Below, piece by piece: positions 7,028-14,561 of a stretch of 35,273 bases of DNA (position 1 is the stretch's first letter; every line of letters begins with the position of its first letter). The DNA is from a virus. A model generated the notes under the pieces. It made no database searches. It was not told the origin of the DNA and worked only from the letters and a program-made list of their open reading frames with translations. The translations under genes were made by a program, and so were the position numbers. The stretch is taken from IMG/VR virus record IMGVR_UViG_3300044294_000577, positions 1 through 35,273 of that record; one strand, 5' to 3'.

Positions 7028-8340
7028 GCCGCGACCTCCATCGCCTCGAGCAGCAGATCAACGCCCAGGCGGCTGAACAGCGCGCCGCACTGGCTCCGGA
7101 GGCGGGGGAAGGCCGTGGCCGAGTGGCAGACGATGGTTCGGCCTGGCAGGTCACGCCAGGAGCACGGGTCGAGGTAGGTCCGGGCGAATGTCTCGCCGGC
7201 CTGCTCCCCGGCTGCGCCGCCGCCTCGGGCCACGGCGACATGGGCCACGACATCGCTGCGGATGTCCTCAGGCCCGACCCAGCAGCTGGCGCGCTCGGGC
7301 TCCGGCGCCGAGCCCTTTGGCAGGTGGATCTTCCAATCGCCGCGTTTGAGCCAGGTCACGATCCCAGGCACCGCCCTGCCCTCCCGGGCCTTGGCCGTGG
7401 CTGAGCGGGCGAATTCGCGCACCGCATCCAGCAGTGCGTCCTGCCCGCCGGCCTCCCTGGCGATGTCGGGCCACAGGGCCTCGGCCTGGGCGATCTTGGT
7501 TCGGCCGATCTCGGGGTAGGCGTCGAAGGCTTCCCGAAACCGACTTCCTTCAGGCGGCGCGTCACCCCCCGGCAAGGGGGGTAGGGGGGATAAGATTCTA
7601 TTATGTTCTATTGCGTCCGCACTGCGTTCGCACTGCGTGCGCACCGCGTTCGCAGTGGGTTCGCCCTGCGTCTGCACTGCGTCCGCACCGGGTTCGCGCT
7701 GCGCACGCGGTGCGTCCTGTTCCGCGACGCCCTGCGTCTGCACTGCGAACGCACTGCGTTCATGGTTCGTTCGCGAATGGGCTTCAGCTGGGTCTTCGCC
7801 AGCCTCGCCCCCCTGCTCTGCCTGGGCAACGGCTTCGACCACCGCCGGCTTGGCCAGAACCTTGGCCTTCGGGTTCAGGCGGCGCAGGCGGATGGCGAGA
7901 TCGGCCATCTCGGCCTGAAGGTCACGACCACCGCTCAGGGCTTTTCCCTGACTGGCGTTGCCCTTGGCGCCGGCGGCCTTCATCGTCAGGTGTTCGAGCA
8001 TCTGCTCCAAGGCCTTCTCGGCCACGACGGGGTGATACCAGCGCCCGTCGGCGCAGAGGCAGAACCCGGCCATCACCTCGTCCTTGATCGCCAGCCATTG
8101 ATTCATGGCGCGGCTGAACCCGGCCATGCCGGCCAGTTCGCGATCGTTGTTATCGAGTGAGGCGGCTGGGGTCTGCTGCCATGCGGCGCACCAGAGGATA
8201 ACAGAGGTACGGAACACCTCGGGGTTCTCATGGTTGGCGATGCTGCTGTCGCGCAGGCGCTGGACGTCCAGGAGCATGCTCGGCAGGTGGGCCACGGTGC
8301 TGTCCGGAGGCGTCAGGGGCTGTGGGAGGGGCACGATCAT
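7024..8340 (-). CDS. Phage replication protein with DUF1376-like N-terminus
   Basis: This 438-residue protein is the probable replication initiator. Residues about 20-110 follow the DUF1376/YdaU winged-helix pattern (LPSMLLDVQRLRDS, VILWCAAWQQTPAASLD, WLAIKDEVMAGF, DGRWYHPVVAEKALEQM). Residues about 189-243 are a low-complexity segment with an 11-residue period (ADAVQTQGEPT, ANAVRTQCERS) that is simply the translation of a DNA repeat array. The C-terminal part reads FREAFDAYPEIGRTKIAQAE and ends VTWLKRGDWKIHLP, as in phage O-like proteins. The start ATG follows the dnaB stop directly (TAGATG). DnaB upstream and the internal iterons support a role like lambda O: bind the iterons and load helicase. 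Confidence 0.82.
   Translation of the reverse strand: MIVPLPQPLTPPDSTVAHLPSMLLDVQRLRDSSIANHENPEVFRTSVILWCAAWQQTPAASLDNNDRELAGMAGFSRAMNQWLAIKDEVMAGFCLCADGRWYHPVVAEKALEQMLEHLTMKAAGAKGNASQGKALSGGRDLQAEMADLAIRLRRLNPKAKVLAKPAVVEAVAQAEQGGEAGEDPAEAHSRTNHERSAFAVQTQGVAEQDAPRAQREPGADAVQTQGEPTANAVRTQCERSADAIEHNRILSPLPPLPGGDAPPEGSRFREAFDAYPEIGRTKIAQAEALWPDIAREAGGQDALLDAVREFARSATAKAREGRAVPGIVTWLKRGDWKIHLPKGSAPEPERASCWVGPEDIRSDVVAHVAVARGGGAAGEQAGETFARTYLDPCSWRDLPGRTIVCHSATAFPRLRSQCGALFSRLGVDLLLEAMEVAA
7590..7611. other. AT-rich stretch beside the iterons (candidate DNA unwinding element)
   Basis: Eighteen of 22 bases are A or T in a region otherwise rich in G and C, and TTCTAT occurs twice, 10 bases apart. 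On its left lies a perfect CCCCCC/GGGGGG inverted repeat (7565-7581) and a second G run. Position directly beside the tandem array fits an unwinding element of a replication origin; this is inferred. Confidence 0.55.
7612..7776. repeat. Fifteen tandem 11-bp iterons inside the replication gene (candidate origin)
   Basis: The 165 bases divide exactly into fifteen 11-bp units with consensus TGCGTTCGCAC. Units 1, 2, 3, 6, 7, 12 and 13 are near-perfect; units 4, 5, 8, 9 and 14 are related; 10, 11 and 15 are weak. Each good unit contains the inverted repeat TGCG-N2-CGCA. Because 11 is not a multiple of 3, the reading frame rotates and the protein shows an 11-residue period. A period of 11 bp puts all units on about the same face of the helix. 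In lambda, the origin lies as iterons in gene O next to an AT-rich stretch, and the arrangement here is the same in outline. Confidence 0.8.
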
Positions 8341-9837
8341 CTAGGCGTCTCCGGTCTGGAAGCTGCGGGTGTGGGCGTTGTCACGGGCCTGCGCGAAGTA
8401 GGTCGAGCGGGCGAGGTTGCCGAACCGGGTCAGGTCGGCGTCAAAGGACAGGCGGACGGTCCCGATGGGGCCGTGGCGCTGCTTTGCGATGATCAGCTCG
8501 GCGAGGCCCTGGACCTTGTCCATATCCTCGAGCCAGGCGATGTGCTCAGGCGTGCCCTCGCGGGGCTCTTTCTGTCCGACGTAGTACGCCTCCCGATAGA
8601 CGAACCACACCATGTCGGCGTCCTGCTCGATCGATCCGGATTCGCGTAGGTCGGACAGCTGGGGCCGTTTGTCGTCGCGCTGCTCGACGAGGCGGCTCAA
8701 CTGGGACAGTGCAATGATCGGACAGCCGAGCTCTTTCGCCAGGGCTTTGAGGCCCATGGTGATCTCACTCACTTGCTGAACTCGATTTGCTCCAGCGCCA
8801 AGCGTTGAAGTCACCAGTTGCAGGTAATCGACCACAATCAGGTCTAGGCCGTATTGGCGCTTATGCCTGCGAGCCCTGGCGACGAGCTTTGAAAGTGAAA
8901 TACCGCCGGTATCGTCGATCCATAGCGGCATTTCCTGAAGTTCGATCGCGGCGTCGCGAACCTTGCCGAACTCGTGGGCCTGGATCTCACCCTTGCGGAT
9001 CCGGTCGGAGCTGACGCCGGCCGCAGCGGCCAGCATCCGCATGGCCAACTGCTCCTTGCTCATTTCCAGGCTGTAGAGCAGGACGCGACCGCCTGAGACG
9101 GTCTTGCGCGTCCCGTCAGGCATGTCCTGGTAGGCGTAGCGCTGGGCGACTGTGTGGGCGATGTTGCCGGCCAAGGCGCTCTTACCCATGGCCGGACGCC
9201 CGGCCAGGATGATCAGGTCAGGCGACTGCAGGCCGCCGATCTTCTGGTCCAGGTCGACCAGCTCCGTCGCGATGCCAGTGATGCCGCCGTCGCGGTTATA
9301 GGCCTCGGCGGCCATGCCCAGCGCGCCGGCCGCAGCTTCGGCGAAGGAACGCGGCCCGGAACTGGCCTCACCGGCCTCGGCCAGGCCGTACAGCGTCTGT
9401 TCGGCCTCCTCGACCAGTTCGCTGGCAGGATGCTCCCCTGCCCTCGCCGCGGCGGAAATCTCGGCGCCGATGTTGATCAGGGTCCGGCGCGCGGCCAGTT
9501 CCTCGAGGGTCTTGGCATAGTCCAGGACATAGGCCGACGGCGGCGCGTCGCGGACCAGGCCGGCGAAGTACGCCATGCCGCCCGTTTCGTGGAACGCAGG
9601 GTCGCTCTGCAGGTCGGCGGCGAGCAGCGTGGGGTCGGCCAGCACGCCCTTGCGGATCTGCTTCTCCAGCGCCGTGAAAATCCGGCCGTTGTACGGCTCG
9701 AAGAACGTCGAGGCCCTGGTGTGGCTCAGCCGCTCATAGGCGCCGTTGTCGATCAGCAGGATGCCCAGCAGGGCCATCTCTGCTTCGAGGCTATGGGGCA
9801 GGCCCTCAGCGACGAAGGCGGCGTTACCGTCAGCCAT
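8341..9837 (-). CDS. dnaB: Replicative DNA helicase, DnaB family
   Basis: The 498-residue product (from the ATG at 9837) unwinds DNA at the fork. The N-terminal domain starts PHSLEAEMALLGILLIDN. The RecA-like motor shows Walker A GRPAMGKS (213-220), LLYSLEMSKEQL, Walker B LDLIVVDYLQLV (331-342) and the arginine-rich late motifs (LSQLSRLVEQRDDKRPQLSD, then EQDADMVWFVYR). Length is slightly above that of E. coli DnaB (471 aa). The frame is open 18 codons further upstream, but the ATG at 9837 has GGAG 6 bases before it and overlaps the upstream gene. With DnaG at 14561 and the initiator next door, the phage supplies most of its own replisome. Confidence 0.95.
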   Translation of the reverse strand: MADGNAAFVAEGLPHSLEAEMALLGILLIDNGAYERLSHTRASTFFEPYNGRIFTALEKQIRKGVLADPTLLAADLQSDPAFHETGGMAYFAGLVRDAPPSAYVLDYAKTLEELAARRTLINIGAEISAAARAGEHPASELVEEAEQTLYGLAEAGEASSGPRSFAEAAAGALGMAAEAYNRDGGITGIATELVDLDQKIGGLQSPDLIILAGRPAMGKSALAGNIAHTVAQRYAYQDMPDGTRKTVSGGRVLLYSLEMSKEQLAMRMLAAAAGVSSDRIRKGEIQAHEFGKVRDAAIELQEMPLWIDDTGGISLSKLVARARRHKRQYGLDLIVVDYLQLVTSTLGAGANRVQQVSEITMGLKALAKELGCPIIALSQLSRLVEQRDDKRPQLSDLRESGSIEQDADMVWFVYREAYYVGQKEPREGTPEHIAWLEDMDKVQGLAELIIAKQRHGPIGTVRLSFDADLTRFGNLARSTYFAQARDNAHTRSFQTGDA

Positions 9838-10180
9838 TGTCGTCTCCAGCGTACGGCAGGCCAAGGTGCAGCCTCTTGATGGCCTGATCACAGGCGCAGT
9901 CGGACTTCGAGAGCACTGCGGCGGCGGCGGACTGCAGCTTGAGTGCAGCGTCGACCCAGCCCCAGGCCTTCTCGGCCTTGGCGAGCGACATCCGCACCAG
10001 TTCGGCGGCGTCGGCGCGGCGCCCTTTGGCCCTACGAACGAAATCCTCGTCCGGCCGGTCCCTGTTGGCCCGCTCCCAGCCCTCGGCGCGCTTGATCAGG
10101 TCGTCATGCTCGAGCCACGCCGGCGGATCGATGATCCGGGCCAGCCCCTCGAGGTCCTGGGTCTTAGCCAGATCAGCCAT
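9830..10180 (-). CDS. Unknown protein encoded upstream of dnaB (116 aa)
   Basis: A 116-residue mostly helical protein, rich in Ala, Asp and Arg (MADLAKTQDLEGLARIIDPP, then KAEKAWGWVDAALKLQSAAAA). Two cysteines lie close together near the end (SDCACDQ). I do not recognise the family. It starts at ATG 10180 with GAGG 7 bases upstream, overlaps its upstream neighbour by 8 bases and dnaB by 8 bases. It is therefore fixed between two replication-operon genes and may help load or regulate DnaB, which is a guess from position only. Confidence 0.6.
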   Translation of the reverse strand: MADLAKTQDLEGLARIIDPPAWLEHDDLIKRAEGWERANRDRPDEDFVRRAKGRRADAAELVRMSLAKAEKAWGWVDAALKLQSAAAAVLSKSDCACDQAIKRLHLGLPYAGDDNG

Positions 10181-10409
10181 GGGCGACCTCTTGAGCGAGG
10201 TCGACCGGGACCCAAAAAATGTCGTTGACCGCGCTGTAGCGCTCCGAGCGGCGGACCTTGCCCGCGCGTTCCAGCCCCAACATCAGGCGCCGGGCTTTTG
10301 GCGTCGTCATGTCCAGGTAGTGCGCTATATGAAAGGTCCTCGCGCCTCCGTGCTTGGAAGCGCGGGCATGGGCGCAAAGATAGGACAGCGCTTTAAGCTG
10401 GTCGCTCAT
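10173..10409 (-). CDS. Small winged-helix-like protein (78 aa)
   Basis: From the ATG at 10409 the product is 78 residues: helix SDQLKALSYLCAHARAS, then FHIAHYLDMTTPKARRLMLGLERAGKVRRSERYS, which reads as a helix-turn-helix with the recognition helix around PKARRLMLGLERAG and a following wing. The open frame runs far upstream, but that part is compositionally odd (Gly, Pro, Arg rich). The ATG at 10409 has a near-perfect AGGAGG 6 bases before it. The gene overlaps a neighbour on each side. It probably binds DNA, and its target is unknown. Confidence 0.65.
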   Translation of the reverse strand: MSDQLKALSYLCAHARASKHGGARTFHIAHYLDMTTPKARRLMLGLERAGKVRRSERYSAVNDIFWVPVDLAQEVAHG

Positions 10410-10629
10410 CGACCACCTCCTCGGAAGTCGAAGTGCGGTCGGCGGTGCGTGGGCATGGCCTCCCGGGCCAGGTAGTTGGCCCTCTGCGCCCGCACCACTC
10501 TGAGCCCTGGTCCCCTTCCGGCGTGCTGATCCAGTGAATATCCGGCCGTTGTTGGCGCAGATGCCGTGACAGATCGTCCAGTTCAAACTCTAGGTCTGTT
10601 GCGCGCCGGTAGTGGACGATCTCGCTCAT
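10393..10629 (-). CDS. Unknown small protein (78 aa)
   Basis: A 78-residue frame beginning MSEIVHYRRATDLEFELDDLSRHL. The first half is a charged helix that looks like real coding sequence. The second half is rich in Arg, Pro, Gly and Thr and has no recognisable motif. The start overlaps the stop of the upstream gene (ATGA) and the end overlaps the next gene by 17 bases, so the spacing fits the operon, but coding evidence for the second half is weak. Confidence 0.45.
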   Translation of the reverse strand: MSEIVHYRRATDLEFELDDLSRHLRQQRPDIHWISTPEGDQGSEWCGRRGPTTWPGRPCPRTADRTSTSEEVVDERPA

Positions 10630-11336
10630 TGACCACCGCCTTGGCGCGTCTTCGGGCGCTGATGCTCTTCGACTAGGGCGGCAGCCTCCTCAGGCGTCTT
10701 GCCCCTGAAGATGTACCAGGCCTCAAGATCGCCGAAGCTAATCAGGGCGTGGAACTCGGTCTCGCCCTCTTCCAGGGCCCAGCAGCCACCGTACTTCCCA
10801 CCGGGGAAGTCGAACTGCACGCGAACCTGCTTGGCTGCATAGCAGCCGTCGACCCGCTGCACGTAGGCGTGCAGACACCACCTGTCTGGGTCTGAGCGGA
10901 TCGTGACATCCGGGTGCTTCTCCAGCAGGTCGGCGACGGCGATCGCCGTACTCCACTGCTCGGCGACCCGGCGCTCCATGCGGTCGTTCTTGTCCGCTTC
11001 GTGGCAGTCCTGTGAGCACCAGATACCGTTGCCGATCTCGACCGGGACCGTGTCATGGGGCTCGCCGTCGAGATCCTGAACGGTTCCGCCCTCGATGCGC
11101 CGGTAGCAGCCGTGACATTCCATCCACCAGCCGTTGTCGAGTAGCGCCAGCTTGGGAACGGGCCCCGGCGCGTAGCTGTCGAATTCCTTGGACCTCCGAC
11201 AGGTCACCTCGCCCCACTCGCAGTCGATCTCCTGCGCGCCCTCGCGCCGGGCGATGCGGTGCTGGGTGGCGAAGACGACGGTCGCCTTCTCTTCCTCGTC
11301 CGTGACGTAGTAGGCCTTGAGGGCGGCGGCGCTCAT
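10626..11336 (-). CDS. Phage protein with paired cysteine sites, unknown function (236 aa)
   Basis: From the ATG at 11336 (overlapping the upstream stop as ATGA) the product has 236 residues. It starts MSAAALKAYYVTDEEEKATV and contains VVFATQHRIARREGAQE, then FDSYAPGPVP, GWWMECHGCYRRIEGG and NGIWCSQDCHEAD. The two Cys pairs probably hold zinc. I have seen this arrangement in phage hypothetical proteins from replication regions, but no function is known to me. The tail holds an acidic helix (KTPEEAAALVEEHQRP). A start 20 codons further upstream is possible but would overlap the neighbour heavily. Confidence 0.75.
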   Translation of the reverse strand: MSAAALKAYYVTDEEEKATVVFATQHRIARREGAQEIDCEWGEVTCRRSKEFDSYAPGPVPKLALLDNGWWMECHGCYRRIEGGTVQDLDGEPHDTVPVEIGNGIWCSQDCHEADKNDRMERRVAEQWSTAIAVADLLEKHPDVTIRSDPDRWCLHAYVQRVDGCYAAKQVRVQFDFPGGKYGGCWALEEGETEFHALISFGDLEAWYIFRGKTPEEAAALVEEHQRPKTRQGGGQ

Positions 11337-11668
11337 CGTGCACCGACCGCGCGCTTGCCGCTCTCGGTTTTGAGCAGGCGGGTCATCATCAGACACGACC
11401 CTTCGGTCGTGGCGGCGATGTAGACGACGCCGACCACCGCGATCTTCCAGAGCGCGCCGCTGGTCAGGGCCGGCCAGACCGTGCCCATGATCAGCAGCTG
11501 GGTGATGTACCAGACGCCGTTGGAGGCCCAGGCGGCCCGCCGGTGATAGGCGACGTCACCGCCGTTGCGGCTGCGGCTGACCCAGGTGAAGGCCATGTTC
11601 TGCACGAAGGCCGTCGCGCCGAGGATTGGCAGCAGCGCCCAGAACGGCAGGTGCGACAGGTAGTTCAT
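11333..11668 (-). CDS. Small integral membrane protein with three predicted segments (111 aa)
   Basis: The 111-residue product shows three hydrophobic stretches, at about residues 7-29 (LPFWALLPILGATAFVQNM), 47-68 (WASNGVWYITQLLIMGTVW) and 73-95 (LWKIAVVGVVYIAATTEGS), with short charged loops and a basic C-terminus. It begins with an ATGA overlap with the DndC-like gene and ends with one into the zinc-site gene, so it is firmly in the operon. I cannot name it. A small membrane protein among replication genes might anchor replication or affect the host membrane. Confidence 0.7.
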   Translation of the reverse strand: MNYLSHLPFWALLPILGATAFVQNMAFTWVSRSRNGGDVAYHRRAAWASNGVWYITQLLIMGTVWPALTSGALWKIAVVGVVYIAATTEGSCLMMTRLLKTESGKRAVGAR

Positions 11669-12948
11669 GACCCGAAAATCCCTAGAAGCGGTTGAACGGA
11701 GCCGTCGGCGTAGACGGCGGGCATGGGCGTATCGGCGCGCGGCTCGTCGCCGGCCCAGCCGTTCGGCCAGGTCTTGGCGGCTATCAGCTCGCGGATGCGC
11801 GCCTCTTCCTCGGCGTTGAGCATGTCGACGCCCGGCCGGCCGAGCACGGCGGCGGCCTCGTTGACTTCACGCTGGATGGTCAGGATCGCTTCCAGGGCCC
11901 AGAGGCGCGCTTCAAAGGTGAGCGGGCCCATGCGCTGCTTGTTCTTGGCCTTGGCGATCGAGCCGTCCGCGTTGATGCCCGTCTTCTTCAGCCGGTTTCG
12001 AGGCAGTCGGAGAGCACGGTAGACGGCCTTGATCCGCAGCAGCGGCCGGAGATGATCCCAACCGGGCATGGCGACGATGGCCGCCAGGGCCTTATCCTTG
12101 TCGACAAGCGGACAGCCGATGCAGCCGGTGCGGGCATTGATCTCTTCTGCTTCGTCACCGCCGTAGGCGTCGGCCAGGATCGCCGTAGGCCAGGCGCCGT
12201 ACTGCTGCATCGGCGCAAAGATCTTCAGCCAGTCCCACACCGAGCAGACCCGCCAGTGCAGCAGGGGCGCGAGCGTGGCGATGCGGCCGTTCACCGCCTT
12301 CGATTCCGGCAGGACCTGCTGATACCAGCCCTGGCCGCACTCACCGCCGTCCTTCGAGCAGGACATCGCGATCCGAGCGTCCCGAACAGCGCTCTCGCCC
12401 TGACGGACGCCCGTGATCATCAGGATGTTGCCGTCGATCTCCTCTATGCGGGGGATCAAGGCCGCCGCCATGGGCTCGACCTTGATTTGGCCCGTGCACC
12501 AGCGGAACGTGTTGCTAGGGGGCGGGACGCCACGGCCGAGGATGTAGACCAAGAAGCGGTCGTCGATGGGCGCCATGACGACCTCGACCCGGATCCCCAG
12601 ATCGCGCAGCTTTGCGATGATCAGGTTTGCTGCAGCCTGTAGCGGCGGCAGCTCCTGGCGCGTGTCGGCGTAGAAGATCGTCAGCGACTTCGGCGGCTTC
12701 AGCAGGCCAGCCGCGATGAAGTAGACGATCAGGGTCAAGATCGCGGTGCTGTCTTTGCCGCCCGACCATGCGAGCGCCCAGTGTTCGTGCTCGGCGCCGT
12801 ACTGCTGCAACGAGGCGAGAGTCATGGCCGCGGCGTCGCCCACGGGCAGCCGGTCGGCCGCGCCCGTGAGCAGGTCCGTCCTGATGCGACGCGGCTTATC
12901 CCCGGCCAGCGCCGACGAAACAGCGTTCATTTCTCCGAATGAGTTCAA
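11665..12948 (-). CDS. PP-loop ATPase of the PAPS reductase/DndC-like family
   Basis: This 427-residue protein carries the PP-loop SGGKDS (62-67), which adenylates a substrate with ATP. Further family marks are YADTRQELPPL (93-103), FRWCTGQIKVEPM with C151, TGVRQGES (179-186) and TGCIGCPLVDKDKAL with C276 and C279. The arrangement of one Cys plus a later C-x-x-C matches DndC, whose cysteines hold an iron-sulfur cluster for DNA phosphorothioation. No DndA, DndD or DndE gene is visible in this window, so the real substrate is open. The start may be the TTG at 12948, which has GGGGAGG 5 bases upstream and overlaps the primase stop, or the ATG at 12930. Confidence 0.85.
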   Translation of the reverse strand: MNSFGEMNAVSSALAGDKPRRIRTDLLTGAADRLPVGDAAAMTLASLQQYGAEHEHWALAWSGGKDSTAILTLIVYFIAAGLLKPPKSLTIFYADTRQELPPLQAAANLIIAKLRDLGIRVEVVMAPIDDRFLVYILGRGVPPPSNTFRWCTGQIKVEPMAAALIPRIEEIDGNILMITGVRQGESAVRDARIAMSCSKDGGECGQGWYQQVLPESKAVNGRIATLAPLLHWRVCSVWDWLKIFAPMQQYGAWPTAILADAYGGDEAEEINARTGCIGCPLVDKDKALAAIVAMPGWDHLRPLLRIKAVYRALRLPRNRLKKTGINADGSIAKAKNKQRMGPLTFEARLWALEAILTIQREVNEAAAVLGRPGVDMLNAEEEARIRELIAAKTWPNGWAGDEPRADTPMPAVYADGSVQPLLGIFGS

Positions 12949-14561
12949 GCTGCCCTCCCCTGCACCTGGTGCTGGGCGTCGCGGATCTGCTCATCGAGCA
13001 CGGCGCGATCGGCCTTGAGGCGCGCAATGTCGGCGACAGCGCCGGGCGCGCTGAAATCGGCGGCGAGGCCCTCGATCGAGCGGTCCAGATCGTCTCGGGC
13101 CACCAGCAGGTCAGCCAGGCGCGCCTGCTCGTCACTGAGCTTGGGGCTATTGAGCAGGGCCTGGAGCAGCCGCCGGCCGGTGTGGCCGTCGCCGCGCGCC
13201 ATCATCGCAGTGGCGGCCTTCAGGGCGTCCGAGGCGCCCATGACGATCGACGGCCTGGCGTATCGGGCGGAATTGGCGCGCTGCGGCGGTGCGAACATCG
13301 CGTCACAGCGGGCGATCAGCTCGCGGCGATAGGCCTCTGCCAGATCCTTGTCGCGGATGGTGTAGGCCAACTCGCGCAGACGATGGCGCAGGCCCGCCTT
13401 GGCTTCCGGCGTCCTGAACACCTCCGACGAGGTTTCCATGGTCCAGAGCGCGTCGACGAGGGCGACGCTGTCGCGCATCTGCGCCACTACCGCCTCCGGA
13501 CCCTGTTCGCGCAGAACGTCGTCAGGATCCTTGCCGCCCTTGGGCGTTGCGAACCGGAAGCTTCGCCGCGGCTGCAGCAGCGGCAAGGCGCGGTCGATGG
13601 TCCGGCGCGCGGCGCGCTGGCCAGCAGCGTCGCCGTCGAAGCAGAGCGTCGGCTCGGGATGAATGCGCCAGAGGATTTCCATCTGGTCTTCGCCCAGTGC
13701 GGTGCCCATGGCGGCGACGGCCGCCACCCCCGCGCGCTGGCAGGTGATGGCGTCCATGTACCCCTCGACCACCGCCAGCGGCGCGGCGGCGTGGGCCGGC
13801 AGAAGGCGGCGGGCTTCGGCCAGGCCGTAGAGCACCCTCCCCTTGTGAAAGACGCTCGTCTCTGGCCCGTTCAGGTACTTGGCGCGGGCAGCGGGATCGA
13901 GGGCCCGGCCGCCGAAGCTGATCACGCGGCCCTTGCCGTCGGTGATCGGAAACATAACGCGGTTACGGAAGCGGTCGTATGGCGCGCTGCCGTCCTCGGG
14001 GGCGATCAGCAGGCCGGCCTCGACCAGCTCACCCGGGCGCGCGCCCTTGGCGACGAGGTAGTCCTTCAGCGCCGTGCGGCTCTCGGGCGCAAACCCGATG
14101 CGGAACCGGCCCCATTCAGTCGAGGGGAAGCCTCGGCCCGACAGGTAGCGCTGGGCGTCGCCGCCGACCGGGCGGCGCAGCTGGTCCTCGAACCACTTCG
14201 CCGCCAGCTCAAGCCATTCGATCAGACCACCGCGTCGCTTATCCTCGGCAGCTGATCGCGGGTCGTGGACCGGCAGCGCCATGCCCGCCTCGCTGGCCAG
14301 GCGCTCGACCGCCTCGACGAACGTCAGGCTCTCGGTCTCCTGCAGGAAGCTGATGACGTCGCCGTGCTTGCCGCTGGAGAAGCAGTGATAGAACCCCTTC
14401 TCGTCGTTCACGAAGAACGACGGGCTCTTCTCCTTGGCGAAGGGCGAAAGGCCCGCATATTCGCGGCCTTGTCGGCGCAGCTTCACGCTCTTGCCGATCA
14501 GGTCCGAGGGCCGGATCCGCGCCTTCAGCTCGTCCAGAAAGCGTTCGTCGAAGCGGCTCAT
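12945..14561 (-). CDS. dnaG: DNA primase, DnaG family
   Basis: The 538-residue product makes RNA primers for replication. The N-terminal domain aligns with the CHC2 zinc finger, but of its four ligands only C60 remains: the C-P-F-H of E. coli reads SPFA (39-42) and the second cysteine of the C-F-x-C pair is S63 (CFSSGKHGD). The RNA polymerase domain has RVMFPITDGKGRVISFGGR (201-219), and the TOPRIM site has EGYMD (266-270) and DGDAAG (309-314). The C-terminal part is shorter than in host DnaG. I recall the same zinc-finger loss in alphaproteobacterial DnaG, so it probably reflects host descent. It overlaps both neighbours by 4 bases. Confidence 0.93.
   Translation of the reverse strand: MSRFDERFLDELKARIRPSDLIGKSVKLRRQGREYAGLSPFAKEKSPSFFVNDEKGFYHCFSSGKHGDVISFLQETESLTFVEAVERLASEAGMALPVHDPRSAAEDKRRGGLIEWLELAAKWFEDQLRRPVGGDAQRYLSGRGFPSTEWGRFRIGFAPESRTALKDYLVAKGARPGELVEAGLLIAPEDGSAPYDRFRNRVMFPITDGKGRVISFGGRALDPAARAKYLNGPETSVFHKGRVLYGLAEARRLLPAHAAAPLAVVEGYMDAITCQRAGVAAVAAMGTALGEDQMEILWRIHPEPTLCFDGDAAGQRAARRTIDRALPLLQPRRSFRFATPKGGKDPDDVLREQGPEAVVAQMRDSVALVDALWTMETSSEVFRTPEAKAGLRHRLRELAYTIRDKDLAEAYRRELIARCDAMFAPPQRANSARYARPSIVMGASDALKAATAMMARGDGHTGRRLLQALLNSPKLSDEQARLADLLVARDDLDRSIEGLAADFSAPGAVADIARLKADRAVLDEQIRDAQHQVQGRAA

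Noticed and set aside
7612-7776. Tandem repeats considered as a CRISPR array
   Set aside because: Units are 11 bp and directly abutting with no unique spacers; they fit iterons and lie inside a coding gene.
10410-10586. Upstream extension of the winged-helix gene to 10586
   Set aside because: The added 59 residues are Gly/Arg/Pro rich, overlap another gene and lack a ribosome binding site, whereas the ATG at 10409 has AGGAGG.
12939-14255. 438-residue plus-strand frame opposite the primase
   Set aside because: Antisense to DnaG with all TOPRIM motifs; no ribosome binding site or recognisable domain.
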